Shown: in pieces, positions 55,941 through 64,000 of the stretch
How the letters are laid out: each line of letters starts with the position of its first letter
Numbering within the stretch: position 1 is the first letter of the stretch
DNA from: Chitinophagaceae bacterium
Lineage (GTDB): Bacteria > Bacteroidota > Bacteroidia > Chitinophagales > Chitinophagaceae
Length of the DNA: 64,000 nt
Direction of reading: 5' to 3'
NCBI GenBank assembly: GCA_004322425.1
Contig: SCVJ01000021.1
Span: forward strand, 22,597 to 86,596
The notes under the pieces: model-generated
The model's input: only the letters and a program-made list of their open reading frames with translations
Told to the model about the DNA's origin: nothing
The model's database searches: none
Translations under genes and position numbers: made by a program

Positions 55941-56486
55941 ATGAAAGGAATTATTTTTAACATTTTAGAACAATTTGTAGTCGAAAATTTTGGAGAAGAA
56001 ACCTACGACAAAATTTTAAAACAAGCCAACTTGGGAATGAAGGAACCATTTGTATCGCCCGGCACTTACCCCGACGAGCACGTTTTTAAATTAGTAGTAT
56101 CGGCTGCTAATGAGTTAAACATTTCGGCGCAAGATGTATTGAAAAGTTTTGGAAAATTTACTTTTGGAAAGTTGGCAGAAAAATTCCCGGTGTTTGTAGA
56201 TCCATATAATCATCCCAAACCATTTTTGATGACGGTTGAAAGTATCATTCACGTGGAAGTAAATAAATTGTACGAAGGCGCTTATACTCCAAAATTTACC
56301 TATACCAATACCGAAGCCAATAAACTAACCATCACCTATTCTTCTAAAAGAAAATTATATGATTTAATGGAAGGTTTAATTGATGGCGTTGGCGACTATT
56401 TCAAAGTTCCCATTCGTCAAAGCCGAAAAGTATATGAAAAAGACGGCGTTGAAGTTTGCGACTTTGAACTTGAATTTTTAAATTGA
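55941..56486 (+). CDS. H-NOX heme nitric-oxide sensor
   Basis: 181 aa, MKGIIFNILEQFVVENFGEETYD start typical of H-NOX. Proximal heme ligand H104 (SIIHVEVNKLYEGA), the heme-distorting Pro equivalent P117 (13 residues after the His) and the YxSxR propionate motif Y133-S135-R137 are all present. The position that is the distal Tyr in O2-binding homologues (five residues after the Arg) is L142, which predicts NO rather than O2 binding. Such proteins inhibit or modulate partner kinases on binding NO. The next gene, a histidine kinase, overlaps or abuts it. Confidence 0.93.
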   Translation: MKGIIFNILEQFVVENFGEETYDKILKQANLGMKEPFVSPGTYPDEHVFKLVVSAANELNISAQDVLKSFGKFTFGKLAEKFPVFVDPYNHPKPFLMTVESIIHVEVNKLYEGAYTPKFTYTNTEANKLTITYSSKRKLYDLMEGLIDGVGDYFKVPIRQSRKVYEKDGVEVCDFELEFLN

Positions 56487-56500
56487 TACAGCTGGAACCA

Positions 56501-57445
56501 ATGAATGAAGCTGAAAAAATAAATAGCAAGTTAGCGGAAGCTCAAGAAAAGATAAAAATTCTTGAGAAGATGGTGGAAGACAGAACCCTTGTGTGGTATT
56601 CTGAAAAACTTGAAAGACAAAAACAACAGGCTAGAATTGATGAGCTTGTTGCCAAAGAATTTGCCGAACAAGAAATAGTACAAAAAGCTTTGATAAACAT
56701 TATGCAAGACATTAAAGCTGAAAAACAGAAAGTAGATATGGCTAATAAACAGTATATTTTAATCAATAAAGAGTTAGAGCAGTTTGCGTTTGTTGCCTCT
56801 CACGATTTTCAAGAACCGCTGCGTACCATTACCAATTTTATTGAATTGCTGGAAAAAAAATTTTCCAATAGCGAAGATAAAAGCATCCACATCTATATGA
56901 AGTTTATTACTGATGCAGCAGCAAAAATGCGGGTTATTATTCGTGACTTGCTTGATTTTTCTTACATTGGTAATATACGAGAAAAAGTATCGGTAGATTG
57001 TAATAAAACATTGCAAGAAGTAAAAGAAAGTTTGGATTTTAAAATTAGAGAAACCGGTTTAAATATAAAATCTACTTGGCTTCCAACTGTTGAGGCCAAT
57101 GAAGGAGATATGACACAGCTATTTATGAATTTAATTACCAATGGAATAAAATATCAGAAAAATGGGAATACACCCGAAATTGATATTTCATTCGAAGAAA
57201 AAAATGATGATTTCTTGTTTAGGTTTTCCGACAACGGAATTGGAATTGAGCCGCAATATTTTGAAAGAATTTTTATCCTTTTTCAACGGCTTCACAAGGT
57301 TTCAGAATATCCCGGAACGGGAATTGGTTTAGCCACTTGTAAAAAAATTGTGGACTGCAATAACGGTAAAATTTGGGTGGAATCTGAAAAAGGCAAGGGC
57401 TCCAGTTTCTTTTTCACGATTCCTAAACATGTGGAAAGGAATTGA
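56501..57445 (+). CDS. Cytosolic histidine kinase, probable H-NOX partner
   Basis: 314 aa. N-terminal coiled coil to about residue 85 and no sensor domain or membrane helix, then HisKA with H101 (ASHDFQEPLRT) and HATPase (NLITNGIKYQK, SDNGIGI, GTGIGLATCKKIV). A TTG at 56483 overlapping the H-NOX stop would add six residues; ATG 56501 is preferred. With no sensor of its own and immediately after H-NOX, it is the likely kinase controlled by NO, as in other H-NOX/kinase pairs. The receiver at 57492 is its likely substrate. Confidence 0.93.
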   Translation: MNEAEKINSKLAEAQEKIKILEKMVEDRTLVWYSEKLERQKQQARIDELVAKEFAEQEIVQKALINIMQDIKAEKQKVDMANKQYILINKELEQFAFVASHDFQEPLRTITNFIELLEKKFSNSEDKSIHIYMKFITDAAAKMRVIIRDLLDFSYIGNIREKVSVDCNKTLQEVKESLDFKIRETGLNIKSTWLPTVEANEGDMTQLFMNLITNGIKYQKNGNTPEIDISFEEKNDDFLFRFSDNGIGIEPQYFERIFILFQRLHKVSEYPGTGIGLATCKKIVDCNNGKIWVESEKGKGSSFFFTIPKHVERN

Positions 57446-57491
57446 CAAAAAAAGGTGAGGCACTATAAATAAAAAGTATTTAAATTTAGAT

Positions 57492-57905
57492 ATGAATAAA
57501 ATTAATTGTATTCTTTTGGTTGACGATAACCCCGCCGATAACCTGTTTCATTCCATCATGATTAAAGAATCGGGTATTTGTTCGCAAATAAAAATTGTAA
57601 ACGACGGCGAGGAAGCCCTGGCGTATTTAGAAAAAAGCCGACAAGCCGAAAACGCCGAAGACTATCCCGAACCGCAAATTATTTTTTTAGATATTAATAT
57701 GCCGCGGATGAACGGGTTTGAGTTTTTAGAGGCATATTCCAAAATGGAGAACCGCTCAAAAAAATCTATTTTAATTACCATGTTAACGACCTCCATTAAC
57801 ACGGATGACAGAGATAAAGCCCTGTCGTATGAGATTGTTTCAGAATTTCACAACAAACCCATTAACGTGCCGATGCTACATAGCTTAGTCGAAAAATATT
57901 TTTAA
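57492..57905 (+). CDS. Rcp1-like single-domain response regulator
   Basis: 137 aa. ILLVDDNPADN opening, phospho-acceptor D67 (IIFLDINMPRMNG), and LTTSINTDDRDKA plus FHNKPIN with the conserved Lys. This class is usually the partner of phytochrome-type kinases. Here it pairs with the H-NOX kinase. No output domain. Confidence 0.93.
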   Translation: MNKINCILLVDDNPADNLFHSIMIKESGICSQIKIVNDGEEALAYLEKSRQAENAEDYPEPQIIFLDINMPRMNGFEFLEAYSKMENRSKKSILITMLTTSINTDDRDKALSYEIVSEFHNKPINVPMLHSLVEKYF

Positions 57906-58021
57906 CTACTAGTACTGTTTGAATAAAATGTAACAACTTAAAAAAAAACACTAACTTTCATTGAACTGGAAATGGATAAAACTTTAAAAAAATATAGTCA
58001 CCTGTAACGAAAAATAAGTGT

Positions 58022-59448
58022 ATGCGATTTAGAGACTTTCCCATACAAAAAAAAATAAGGCGAATTATTCTTTACCTTAACCTGCTATCGATGTTGTTCC
58101 TCCTCGCCATCTATTTGGTTAATGAATATAATGAAATAAATGAAAGAAATGATAAAACGGAAATCGCCATTGGGAAAATCTTTTTCGATCATCAACTCCC
58201 AAACGACGATTCGCTTAACAATATAGAAATTGCGGAAAAGATAGTCGGCGTGCTTTATGCAAACGACCATATTTTAACCGCCTATGTTTTTGATAACAAC
58301 GGGCGTTTGCATACCTATTATCCCGATACCTTGAACCGTGCCAACCTGCCACTGTCGGTAAAAGGGAAGGTCTCGCCTTTCCCAACCTCGCATTTAGAAG
58401 AATATGAACCCATCGAATTAAATGATAAACAATTTGGAACGCTGTATATCAAATCCCGTTTGGAAAGCCCAGAAGAGGCGATAACTCTATTAATGGCTGC
58501 AGTATTTTTTATACTACTGATTACTTTTGGGTTTGGTAATTTCTTTTCAAGAATCATTCAAACAAATATTGCCAATCCAATTGTTGCCTTGTCAGAAACG
58601 GCATGCAGATTTCGAAGAATCAAGATTATTCGATTCAGGTACCAAAAGCAACAAATGATGAAGTAGGGCAACTAGCAGATTCGTTTAATATTTTGTTGCA
58701 AAAAATTCAACAGCAAACAGTCGAATTAATTGAAAAGAATAAAAAAATATTCCAGAACAACAAAGAATTGGCTGTGGTTAACAGTGAGCTGCAACAGTTT
58801 GTCTATGTTGCCTCGCACGATTTTCAGGAACCGCTGCGTACCATTATCAATTTTGTAGAACTGCTAAATAAAAGTTTAGACCAAAACCACAATGAAGATG
58901 TAGCCGTGTATTTAAAATATATTGAAGACGCTACCACCAAAATGCAACGACTCATTCACGAATTATTGGATTTTTCGCGTATCGGAAAAGAAACTCCTCT
59001 CGAAAAAGTGGACTGCAATAAAGTACTGGAAGATGTAAAAAACTTATTGGGTTTAAAAATTAAAGAAAGCAAAGCCATCATTCACCACACCCAGCTCCCT
59101 ATCATAAAAGCCAGCGAAGTGGAAATGAGGCAATTGTTTATGAATTTAATCACCAATGCCATCAAATACCAGAAAAAAGATAATATTCCGAAAATAGAAA
59201 TTTCCAGTCAGGAACAGCAACACGAATTTCTTTTTACGGTGGCCGACAACGGCATTGGCATTGAGGCGCCTTATTTGGAACGTGTTTTTATTATTTTTCA
59301 AAGGCTGCACAAAGCCAGTGAATATCCCGGAACAGGCATTGGCTTAGCCGCTTGTAAAAAAATTGTAGAAAAGTATAATGGAAAAATTTGGGTAGATTCC
59401 AAAAAAGGAGAAGGCAGTAGCTTTCATTTCACGATCATAAATAATTAA
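58022..59448 (+). pseudogene. Membrane sensor histidine kinase (periplasmic sensor-HAMP-HisKA-HATPase), split by a frameshift near 58602
   Basis: Two overlapping open frames make one kinase. The first (58022-58666) gives TM1 (14-32), a periplasmic sensor (33-155, CHASE8-like, YVFDNNGRLHTYYPDTL), TM2 (156-176) and the start of a HAMP domain (NPIVALSETA), then out-of-frame residues. The second (58603-59448) resumes exactly with QISKNQDYSIQVPKATNDEVGQLADSFN, the rest of the HAMP, then HisKA (SHDFQEPLRT) and HATPase. One missing base in GGCATGCAG would rejoin them. Either the gene is inactive, the sequence has an error, or two polypeptides are made; the kinase half has an ATG at the junction. Confidence 0.82.
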
Positions 59449-59515
59449 AAAACTGTATTCGAGAAAAAAAAATACATTTGCACTTAATTAGAAATGCCAC
59501 ACCGTGAGCAACGAA

Positions 59516-59929
59516 ATGAAACAAATAGATTGTATATTATTGGTGGATGATAATCCCGCCGATAACCTGTATCATTCCATCATCATCAATGAATCGGGTG
59601 TTTGTAAACAAATTAAAATTGTAACCGATGGTTTGGAAGCCATTGCCTATTTAGAAAAAAGTTTATCTCACGAAAACGAAACAGAATTTCCCGAACCCCA
59701 ACTTATTTTTTTAGACATCAACATGCCGCGCATGAACGGGTTTGAATTTTTAGAGTCCTATATTAAAATGAATCATCGTGAAAAAAAATCCATTTTAATT
59801 TCCATGTTAACAACCTCCATCAACAGCGATGATAAAGATAAAGCGCTGACGTATAATGTTGTTTCAGAATTTCAAAACAAGCCCATTACAGTGCCCATGC
59901 TGCACAGCTTAGTGGAAAAATATTTTTAA
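59516..59929 (+). CDS. Rcp1-like single-domain response regulator, paralogue
   Basis: 137 aa. ILLVDDNPADN, D67 (LIFLDINMPRMNG) and FQNKPITV; nearly identical in layout and length to the receiver at 57492. The GTG at 59504 is four codons upstream, but the ATG here gives a start that matches that paralogue exactly. Likely partner of the split kinase before it. Confidence 0.92.
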   Translation: MKQIDCILLVDDNPADNLYHSIIINESGVCKQIKIVTDGLEAIAYLEKSLSHENETEFPEPQLIFLDINMPRMNGFEFLESYIKMNHREKKSILISMLTTSINSDDKDKALTYNVVSEFQNKPITVPMLHSLVEKYF

Positions 59930-60009
59930 GCCCCCGTTTTCGCCTCCTTTTAATTTTTGGAAAAAATTTAACAAAGTACTAACTTGGTAGGGATAAAAGT
60001 ACGCTGCGT

Positions 60010-60795
60010 ATGAGCCTACCTCCTCCATCAGCTTTGAACACCGAAAAAATTGTTTCGGAACAACAGCACACCAAGCAGATGGCACAGTTGGGCGAAATGG
60101 CCATTGGCATAGCGCACGAAATCAATCAGCCCTTAAATACCATCTCGTTGGTGATGGATAATTTGCTCTACGAACTCAACCAACCCACTCCCATCGACGA
60201 TTTTTATTTTAAACAAAAGCTCAGTAAAATTTTTGATAATATCACCCGCATTCGAATTATTGTGGATAGCATCAATACCTTTTCGCATAACCACGATGGA
60301 TATCTTGCCACGGGTTTTAATATCAACAGCGCTATTCAAAATGCCACTGCCATGTTATCGGAGCAATTCAACCTGCAGAATATTCAGCTCCATATTGATT
60401 TGGCAGAATCACTACCATTTATTGTAGGCAATACTTTTAAGTTCGAACAAGTTATTTTAAATATGCTATCGAATGCCAAAGACGCTGTTTGCGATCGCAA
60501 ACGAGAAATGCAAAACGGATTTGAAATGGAAGTATCGGTAACGAGTTTTCAAAAAGGCCAACAGATTTTTATTGAAATAACCGACAACGGCGCGGGCATC
60601 ACCGAAAAAAATGTGGATTATATTATGAACCCTTTTTACACCACTAAAGACGGGAAAAAGGGAACCGGACTGGGTTTGTCCATCTCGGCGCATATTATCA
60701 AAAACATGAACGGAAAAATTGAAGTGAAAAAACGAATTCCTTTTGGTACTACTTTTTCCATTTCATTAGCTGTTCCTGAAAAAGAAAAACAATGA
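60010..60795 (+). CDS. NtrB-like cytosolic histidine kinase
   Basis: 261 aa, no membrane helix. HisKA with H36 (GIAHEINQPLNTIS), HATPase with NMLSNAKDAV, TDNGAGI and GTGLGLSISAHIIKN. Only about 20 residues precede the HisKA domain, so it needs a partner for sensing. It overlaps the following NtrC-type gene by 4 nt (ATGA), a sure sign of a pair. Confidence 0.93.
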   Translation: MSLPPPSALNTEKIVSEQQHTKQMAQLGEMAIGIAHEINQPLNTISLVMDNLLYELNQPTPIDDFYFKQKLSKIFDNITRIRIIVDSINTFSHNHDGYLATGFNINSAIQNATAMLSEQFNLQNIQLHIDLAESLPFIVGNTFKFEQVILNMLSNAKDAVCDRKREMQNGFEMEVSVTSFQKGQQIFIEITDNGAGITEKNVDYIMNPFYTTKDGKKGTGLGLSISAHIIKNMNGKIEVKKRIPFGTTFSISLAVPEKEKQ

Positions 60796-62183
60796 CGGTT
60801 CAAAACAAAATAAAAATATTAATCCTCGATGATGAAAAGCAGTTTACCGAAGAACTGCATGAGTTTTTTGTGAAATCAGGTTTTCAAACTTTTGAAAGTA
60901 ATAGCTGGCAAGCCGCGCAACAAATTCTTTCCGAACAAGCCATTGATCTGTTGATTTTAGATGTGCAATTGCCCGGAGAAAACGGCATTGAACTTTTGAA
61001 AGAAGTTAAAAAACAATATGCCGACATCGAAGTGATTGTCGTATCGGCGTACGGCGATATGGAAACCGTTATTCAAGCCATTCGGTTTGGTGCGTTTGAT
61101 TATTTACGAAAACCGTTTCGGCATATCGACATTCAAATTACCATTGAGCGCACGCAAAAATTTATACAACTACGCCAAAAATTGGAACGCACCGAAGAAC
61201 AATATTCGTTGATTTCAAAAAGTTTGGAAGATAAAATTGATCGTCAATTTATTGGTGTCAGCGATCAAATTCAAGAAGTGTTGGAAAAAGCAATTACGGC
61301 ATCCAATTATCCCGATACCAATGTACTCATCACAGGAGAAAGTGGAACAGGCAAGGAAAATATTGCACGCATCATTCAAGGATTAAGCAGCAGAAAAAAT
61401 AAAATGTTTTGTGCCGTTAACAGTAGCGCTATTTCCGAATCGCTTTGGGAAAGTGAATTTTTCGGACATAAAAAAGGAGCATTTACGGGCGCCATCAACG
61501 ATAAAATTGGTCTTTTTGAATTATGTAACGGCGGTACTTTGTTTCTGGATGAAATTGCCGATATGCCGTATAATTTACAAGCCAAAATATTACGAACCTC
61601 CGAAGAAAAGATCATTGTTCGAGTAGGTGATCACACGGAAATTTATACGGACTTCCGAATTATTTCAGCCACCAATCACGACATTTTTAAAAGAGTGGAA
61701 GAAAAAGCATTCAGGCACGATTTGCTGCATCGGCTCAATACATTGCATATTCATATTTCGCCACTTCGTGAAAGGCCCGAAGACATCAAACCGTTGCTTA
61801 TTTATTTTGTTGATTTTTTTGCCAATAAATTTAATAAACGCGAATTTGATATCTCCGACGATACCATCAGCTTCTTAATGAAATATGCTTTTCCCGGCAA
61901 TGTTCGTGAGTTGAGAAACATGGCCGAAAGAGCCATCATTCATACAAAAAACAATAAATTGACATTGAAGGATTTCCCGGTTTTGAATCACACTGTAAAA
62001 GTAAATAATCACCACGACGACGATCTAAACTTAAAGATGCAAGAAATTAATTTGATACAAAAAGCACTCCTCAATTCGCAGTACGTAGAAACTACAACGG
62101 CCGAAACATTAGGCATCTCCCGAGATGCGTTGATTCGTAAAATGAAAAAGTATAATATCATACTTAGAAAGGCCATTCTGTAA
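60792..62183 (+). CDS. Sigma-54-dependent response regulator (NtrC family)
   Basis: 463 aa. REC domain with D57 (LLILDVQLPGENG), AAA+ domain with Walker A GESGTGKE (182-189), the sigma-54-contacting GAFTGA loop (229-234), Walker B LFLDE and the RELRN C-terminal motif, then a Fis-type HTH (ETLGISRDALIRKMKKYNI). It activates sigma-54 promoters after phosphorylation by the NtrB-like kinase. Targets are not shown; the adhesin downstream and the cluster itself are candidates. Confidence 0.95.
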   Translation: MTVQNKIKILILDDEKQFTEELHEFFVKSGFQTFESNSWQAAQQILSEQAIDLLILDVQLPGENGIELLKEVKKQYADIEVIVVSAYGDMETVIQAIRFGAFDYLRKPFRHIDIQITIERTQKFIQLRQKLERTEEQYSLISKSLEDKIDRQFIGVSDQIQEVLEKAITASNYPDTNVLITGESGTGKENIARIIQGLSSRKNKMFCAVNSSAISESLWESEFFGHKKGAFTGAINDKIGLFELCNGGTLFLDEIADMPYNLQAKILRTSEEKIIVRVGDHTEIYTDFRIISATNHDIFKRVEEKAFRHDLLHRLNTLHIHISPLRERPEDIKPLLIYFVDFFANKFNKREFDISDDTISFLMKYAFPGNVRELRNMAERAIIHTKNNKLTLKDFPVLNHTVKVNNHHDDDLNLKMQEINLIQKALLNSQYVETTTAETLGISRDALIRKMKKYNIILRKAIL

Positions 62184-62537
62184 GCACCCATTTCCGCACA
62201 GCTGTGCGATAATTTTAATTTTTTCTTAACTTTTAGTTAGGATTTTTTTTTGTTTTAAAATTTTCAGTAAATATTTTATATTTTTTTTATTCTTCATTGT
62301 CAAGTAGTTAGTTCGATTAATAGAAAAATTTTACTCCCTAAATTTTATTTGGCTCAAGTTTTGGTTTGTAATTGCTGCTAAGTGCGAAAGAGGTGTATAA
62401 GAAAAAAGATTTGAGAGGCACTTACCGTATGAAATGGCAATTGAAGAAATTTTAAGAGTATTCAACCCCGTAATCGTTACCCGTACTTTTTTGTATGGGA
62501 TTTTCGGTTTCAATTATAACAACAAAATAATAAGTTT
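62184..62537. other. 354-nt spacer upstream of the large surface protein
   Basis: AT-rich with no gene. A sigma-54-like sequence TTGGCTCAAGTTTTGG lies at 62349-62364 (GG in the -24 element and correct spacing, but GG rather than GC at -12). A 7-bp hairpin CCCGTAC/GTATGGG with a T6 loop lies at 62480-62499. Both are weak as evidence. Confidence 0.4.
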
Positions 62538-64000
62538 ATGAATCAAAAATCATCAACCACCAAGCTGCAAAATTTATTTGCATCCACCTGTTGTAGTTGT
62601 GCGTGCTTTTGCACAACCATGTTTTTAAGAGTAAGTAAAGTCATAAGCATTTTGTTGTTTATGGCTTTTTCGTTTTTGTTGGAGGCTGCAGCCCAACAAC
62701 CTAAAGCGAATTTGGATCAAGCCAGAGATGGCGGATCTGGGGGTGGAACGCCGATACCGGAAAATCCCATTTCTTGGGTAAATGGTAATTTGGGGGCTTC
62801 CAATTCCCATTATCGCGAAGCTTATTCTGTTCCTTATCGCGCAGTTTTAGAAAACCTACCCAACGACACCATCTCCCTTATTATTAGTTATGATATAAAA
62901 CACAGTAGTAGAAATGCAATTGACTTTCTTACCTATTATAAAAGAAATGAACCGCATTTAGGTTGGACACCTCCTCACGTGCAAGAAGATGTATTTCCAA
63001 CTTCAGGAGTAGCGGGTACATTAACAGCCGGTGTTGGTTTTCCAATTCCTGCTCCAACCATCAACGCAGCGTATCTACCGCCAACTGCTTTACCTCAACC
63101 CTCTTCCAGTTTTGCAGCACTTCCTGCAGGAGAACGATTAATGTCTATTTGGAACGGAACTATTTTATCCATGGCCTATGTTTCTCAAGGAGATTTAACT
63201 GCTGCCCAATCAATAGCAACTATTCGTGTAACATTTTTGCCTAACCTTAACAGTACTACCGTCATTCTTGCCTGGGGCGGACATATTGGAAGCCGCCACG
63301 ATTGGGGTTATGATGCACTCGGTGTACCCCGCTCAGCCGGTGGTATCAGTGGTTCTCCCTATCACATGCGTCTTGAAAGTTGGGGACTAAATAATACAGG
63401 CGTGCAAGATGGTACCCTACCTAATTTAGGCAATACCGACCGATCTCTTTCGGCTGCCGCTGTCTTTGTACCCCCACCTACTTGCGATGATGTTACTATT
63501 ACCGGACCAACACCCGTTTGTCCCGGTTCAATCAATATTTATAATGCTTCTGTATCGGCAGCGGCTTGCGCCAATACTAGCACAACTTATAGCTGGGCTT
63601 TTTCTGTAAATAATACGGGTGCAACATTCGTTGGTTCAACTACAGGGTCATCGGTATCAATCAATGCCGGTACTGCATGTGGTTTTGATTCAGTTTGTGT
63701 TACAATCACCTGCACTGAGGGAACAGTTACTTGTTGTTATAGAATAGATGTGGTTGATGTAACGGCACCCGTTTTTACCTTCTGTCCTCCGGGCAGTAAT
63801 TTGGGCTGTAATCCACAAGGAGTTCCAGCTGCAGGTCAACCAACAGCAACCGATAATTGCGCAGGTCCAATCGTTCTTACGGATTCATTGGGATTAGTAG
63901 TAGTAGACGGTTGTAACAGAACACAGACTAGATATTATAAAGCCACTGATGGTTGTGGTAATAGTTCTACTTGTACCCAAGTATTTACTTGGATCGTAGA
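62538..64000 (+). CDS. Large secreted Cys-rich surface protein, Ig/HYR-like repeats (partial, open at right edge)
   Basis: The frame is open for 487 codons to the window end. An odd Cys-rich lead (CCSCACFC, residues 18-25) precedes a signal peptide (SILLFMAFSFLLEAAAQ); ATG 62619 (MFLRVSKV) is an alternative start right before that peptide. After a unique 280-residue part, residues about 315-395 (CDDVTITGPTPVCPGSI...TCCYRIDVVDV) and 397-487 (FTFCPPGSNLGC...ATDNCAGP...DGCGNSSTCTQV) form beta-sandwich, HYR-like repeats with Cys pairs. Such proteins are gliding or adhesion factors exported by the type IX system; the sorting domain would lie beyond the edge. Confidence 0.82.
   Translation, partial: MNQKSSTTKLQNLFASTCCSCACFCTTMFLRVSKVISILLFMAFSFLLEAAAQQPKANLDQARDGGSGGGTPIPENPISWVNGNLGASNSHYREAYSVPYRAVLENLPNDTISLIISYDIKHSSRNAIDFLTYYKRNEPHLGWTPPHVQEDVFPTSGVAGTLTAGVGFPIPAPTINAAYLPPTALPQPSSSFAALPAGERLMSIWNGTILSMAYVSQGDLTAAQSIATIRVTFLPNLNSTTVILAWGGHIGSRHDWGYDALGVPRSAGGISGSPYHMRLESWGLNNTGVQDGTLPNLGNTDRSLSAAAVFVPPPTCDDVTITGPTPVCPGSINIYNASVSAAACANTSTTYSWAFSVNNTGATFVGSTTGSSVSINAGTACGFDSVCVTITCTEGTVTCCYRIDVVDVTAPVFTFCPPGSNLGCNPQGVPAAGQPTATDNCAGPIVLTDSLGLVVVDGCNRTQTRYYKATDGCGNSSTCTQVFTWIV

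Noticed and set aside
62963..63244. A 93-codon Ser/Cys/Asn-rich open frame on the plus strand
   Set aside because: It is a second frame inside the large surface protein, whose own frame is open throughout and has a signal peptide and repeats.

Overview
The window is a low-GC stretch of a Bacteroidota chromosome, most like Chitinophagales/Sphingobacteriales relatives. The evidence is: promoters of the Bacteroidota type (-7 box TAnnTTTG, sometimes with an upstream TTTG); almost no Shine-Dalgarno sequences; family content typical of the phylum (DUF4954, DUF3810, DUF2807, DUF1343/NamZ, the LuxC-like acyl-CoA reductase beside a dicluster ferredoxin, DAHP synthase fused to chorismate mutase, a TonB-dependent receptor under a TPP riboswitch); and a very large Cys-rich secreted protein at the right edge. 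No rRNA, CRISPR array, intact insertion sequence or prophage was seen. One tRNA (initiator tRNA-Met) is present.

From 1 to about 46.4 kb the window is mostly housekeeping. It holds fmt (cut by the left edge), namZ, an FKBP isomerase, pepT, an SPFH protein, an unpaired ExbB-like channel with an EF-hand loop, an HtrA/Deg protease, acyl-CoA reductase plus ferredoxin, ddl, a PASTA protein, a rhodanese, a TPP-riboswitch-controlled receptor, era and der, a tiny Ala/Pro-rich lipoprotein, glmS, mgtE, a SET protein, mutS, a TrmH-family methylase, a UbiA-family prenyltransferase, ruvX, def, rluD and lipB. It continues with a nucleotidyltransferase, the shikimate operon (DAHP synthase-chorismate mutase, aroB, aroA, aroC), an RlpA-like protein, the DUF177-rpmF-plsX operon, DUF3810, dcd, a phosphopantetheinyl transferase and DUF2130. 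The gap before the shikimate operon holds a decayed fragment of a 'GYWTKE..C / EALKYKTR' repeat protein.

From about 46.7 to 62.2 kb every gene lies on the plus strand and the content becomes signalling and surface polysaccharide. The order is: hybrid histidine kinase, HPt protein, two single-domain receivers, TPR/beta-barrel (YaiO-like) outer membrane protein, HEAT-repeat membrane protein, two paralogous membrane glycosyltransferases of the PgaC/IcaA type, a soluble poly-HAMP protein, a heme NO-binding H-NOX protein, a histidine kinase and receiver, a second related kinase and receiver (this kinase is split by a frameshift), and an NtrB/NtrC-type pair. The H-NOX protein keeps the heme ligands but has Leu where O2-binding members have the distal Tyr, so it is predicted to be an NO sensor. 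My reading is that NO and other cues are fed through phosphorelays to control exopolysaccharide synthesis and possibly adhesion. No GGDEF, EAL or PilZ domain is visible, so this would be a phosphorelay solution rather than the c-di-GMP one. This link is inferred from gene order.

The last 1.5 kb begins a large secreted Cys-rich, Ig/HYR-like surface protein that runs off the right edge.
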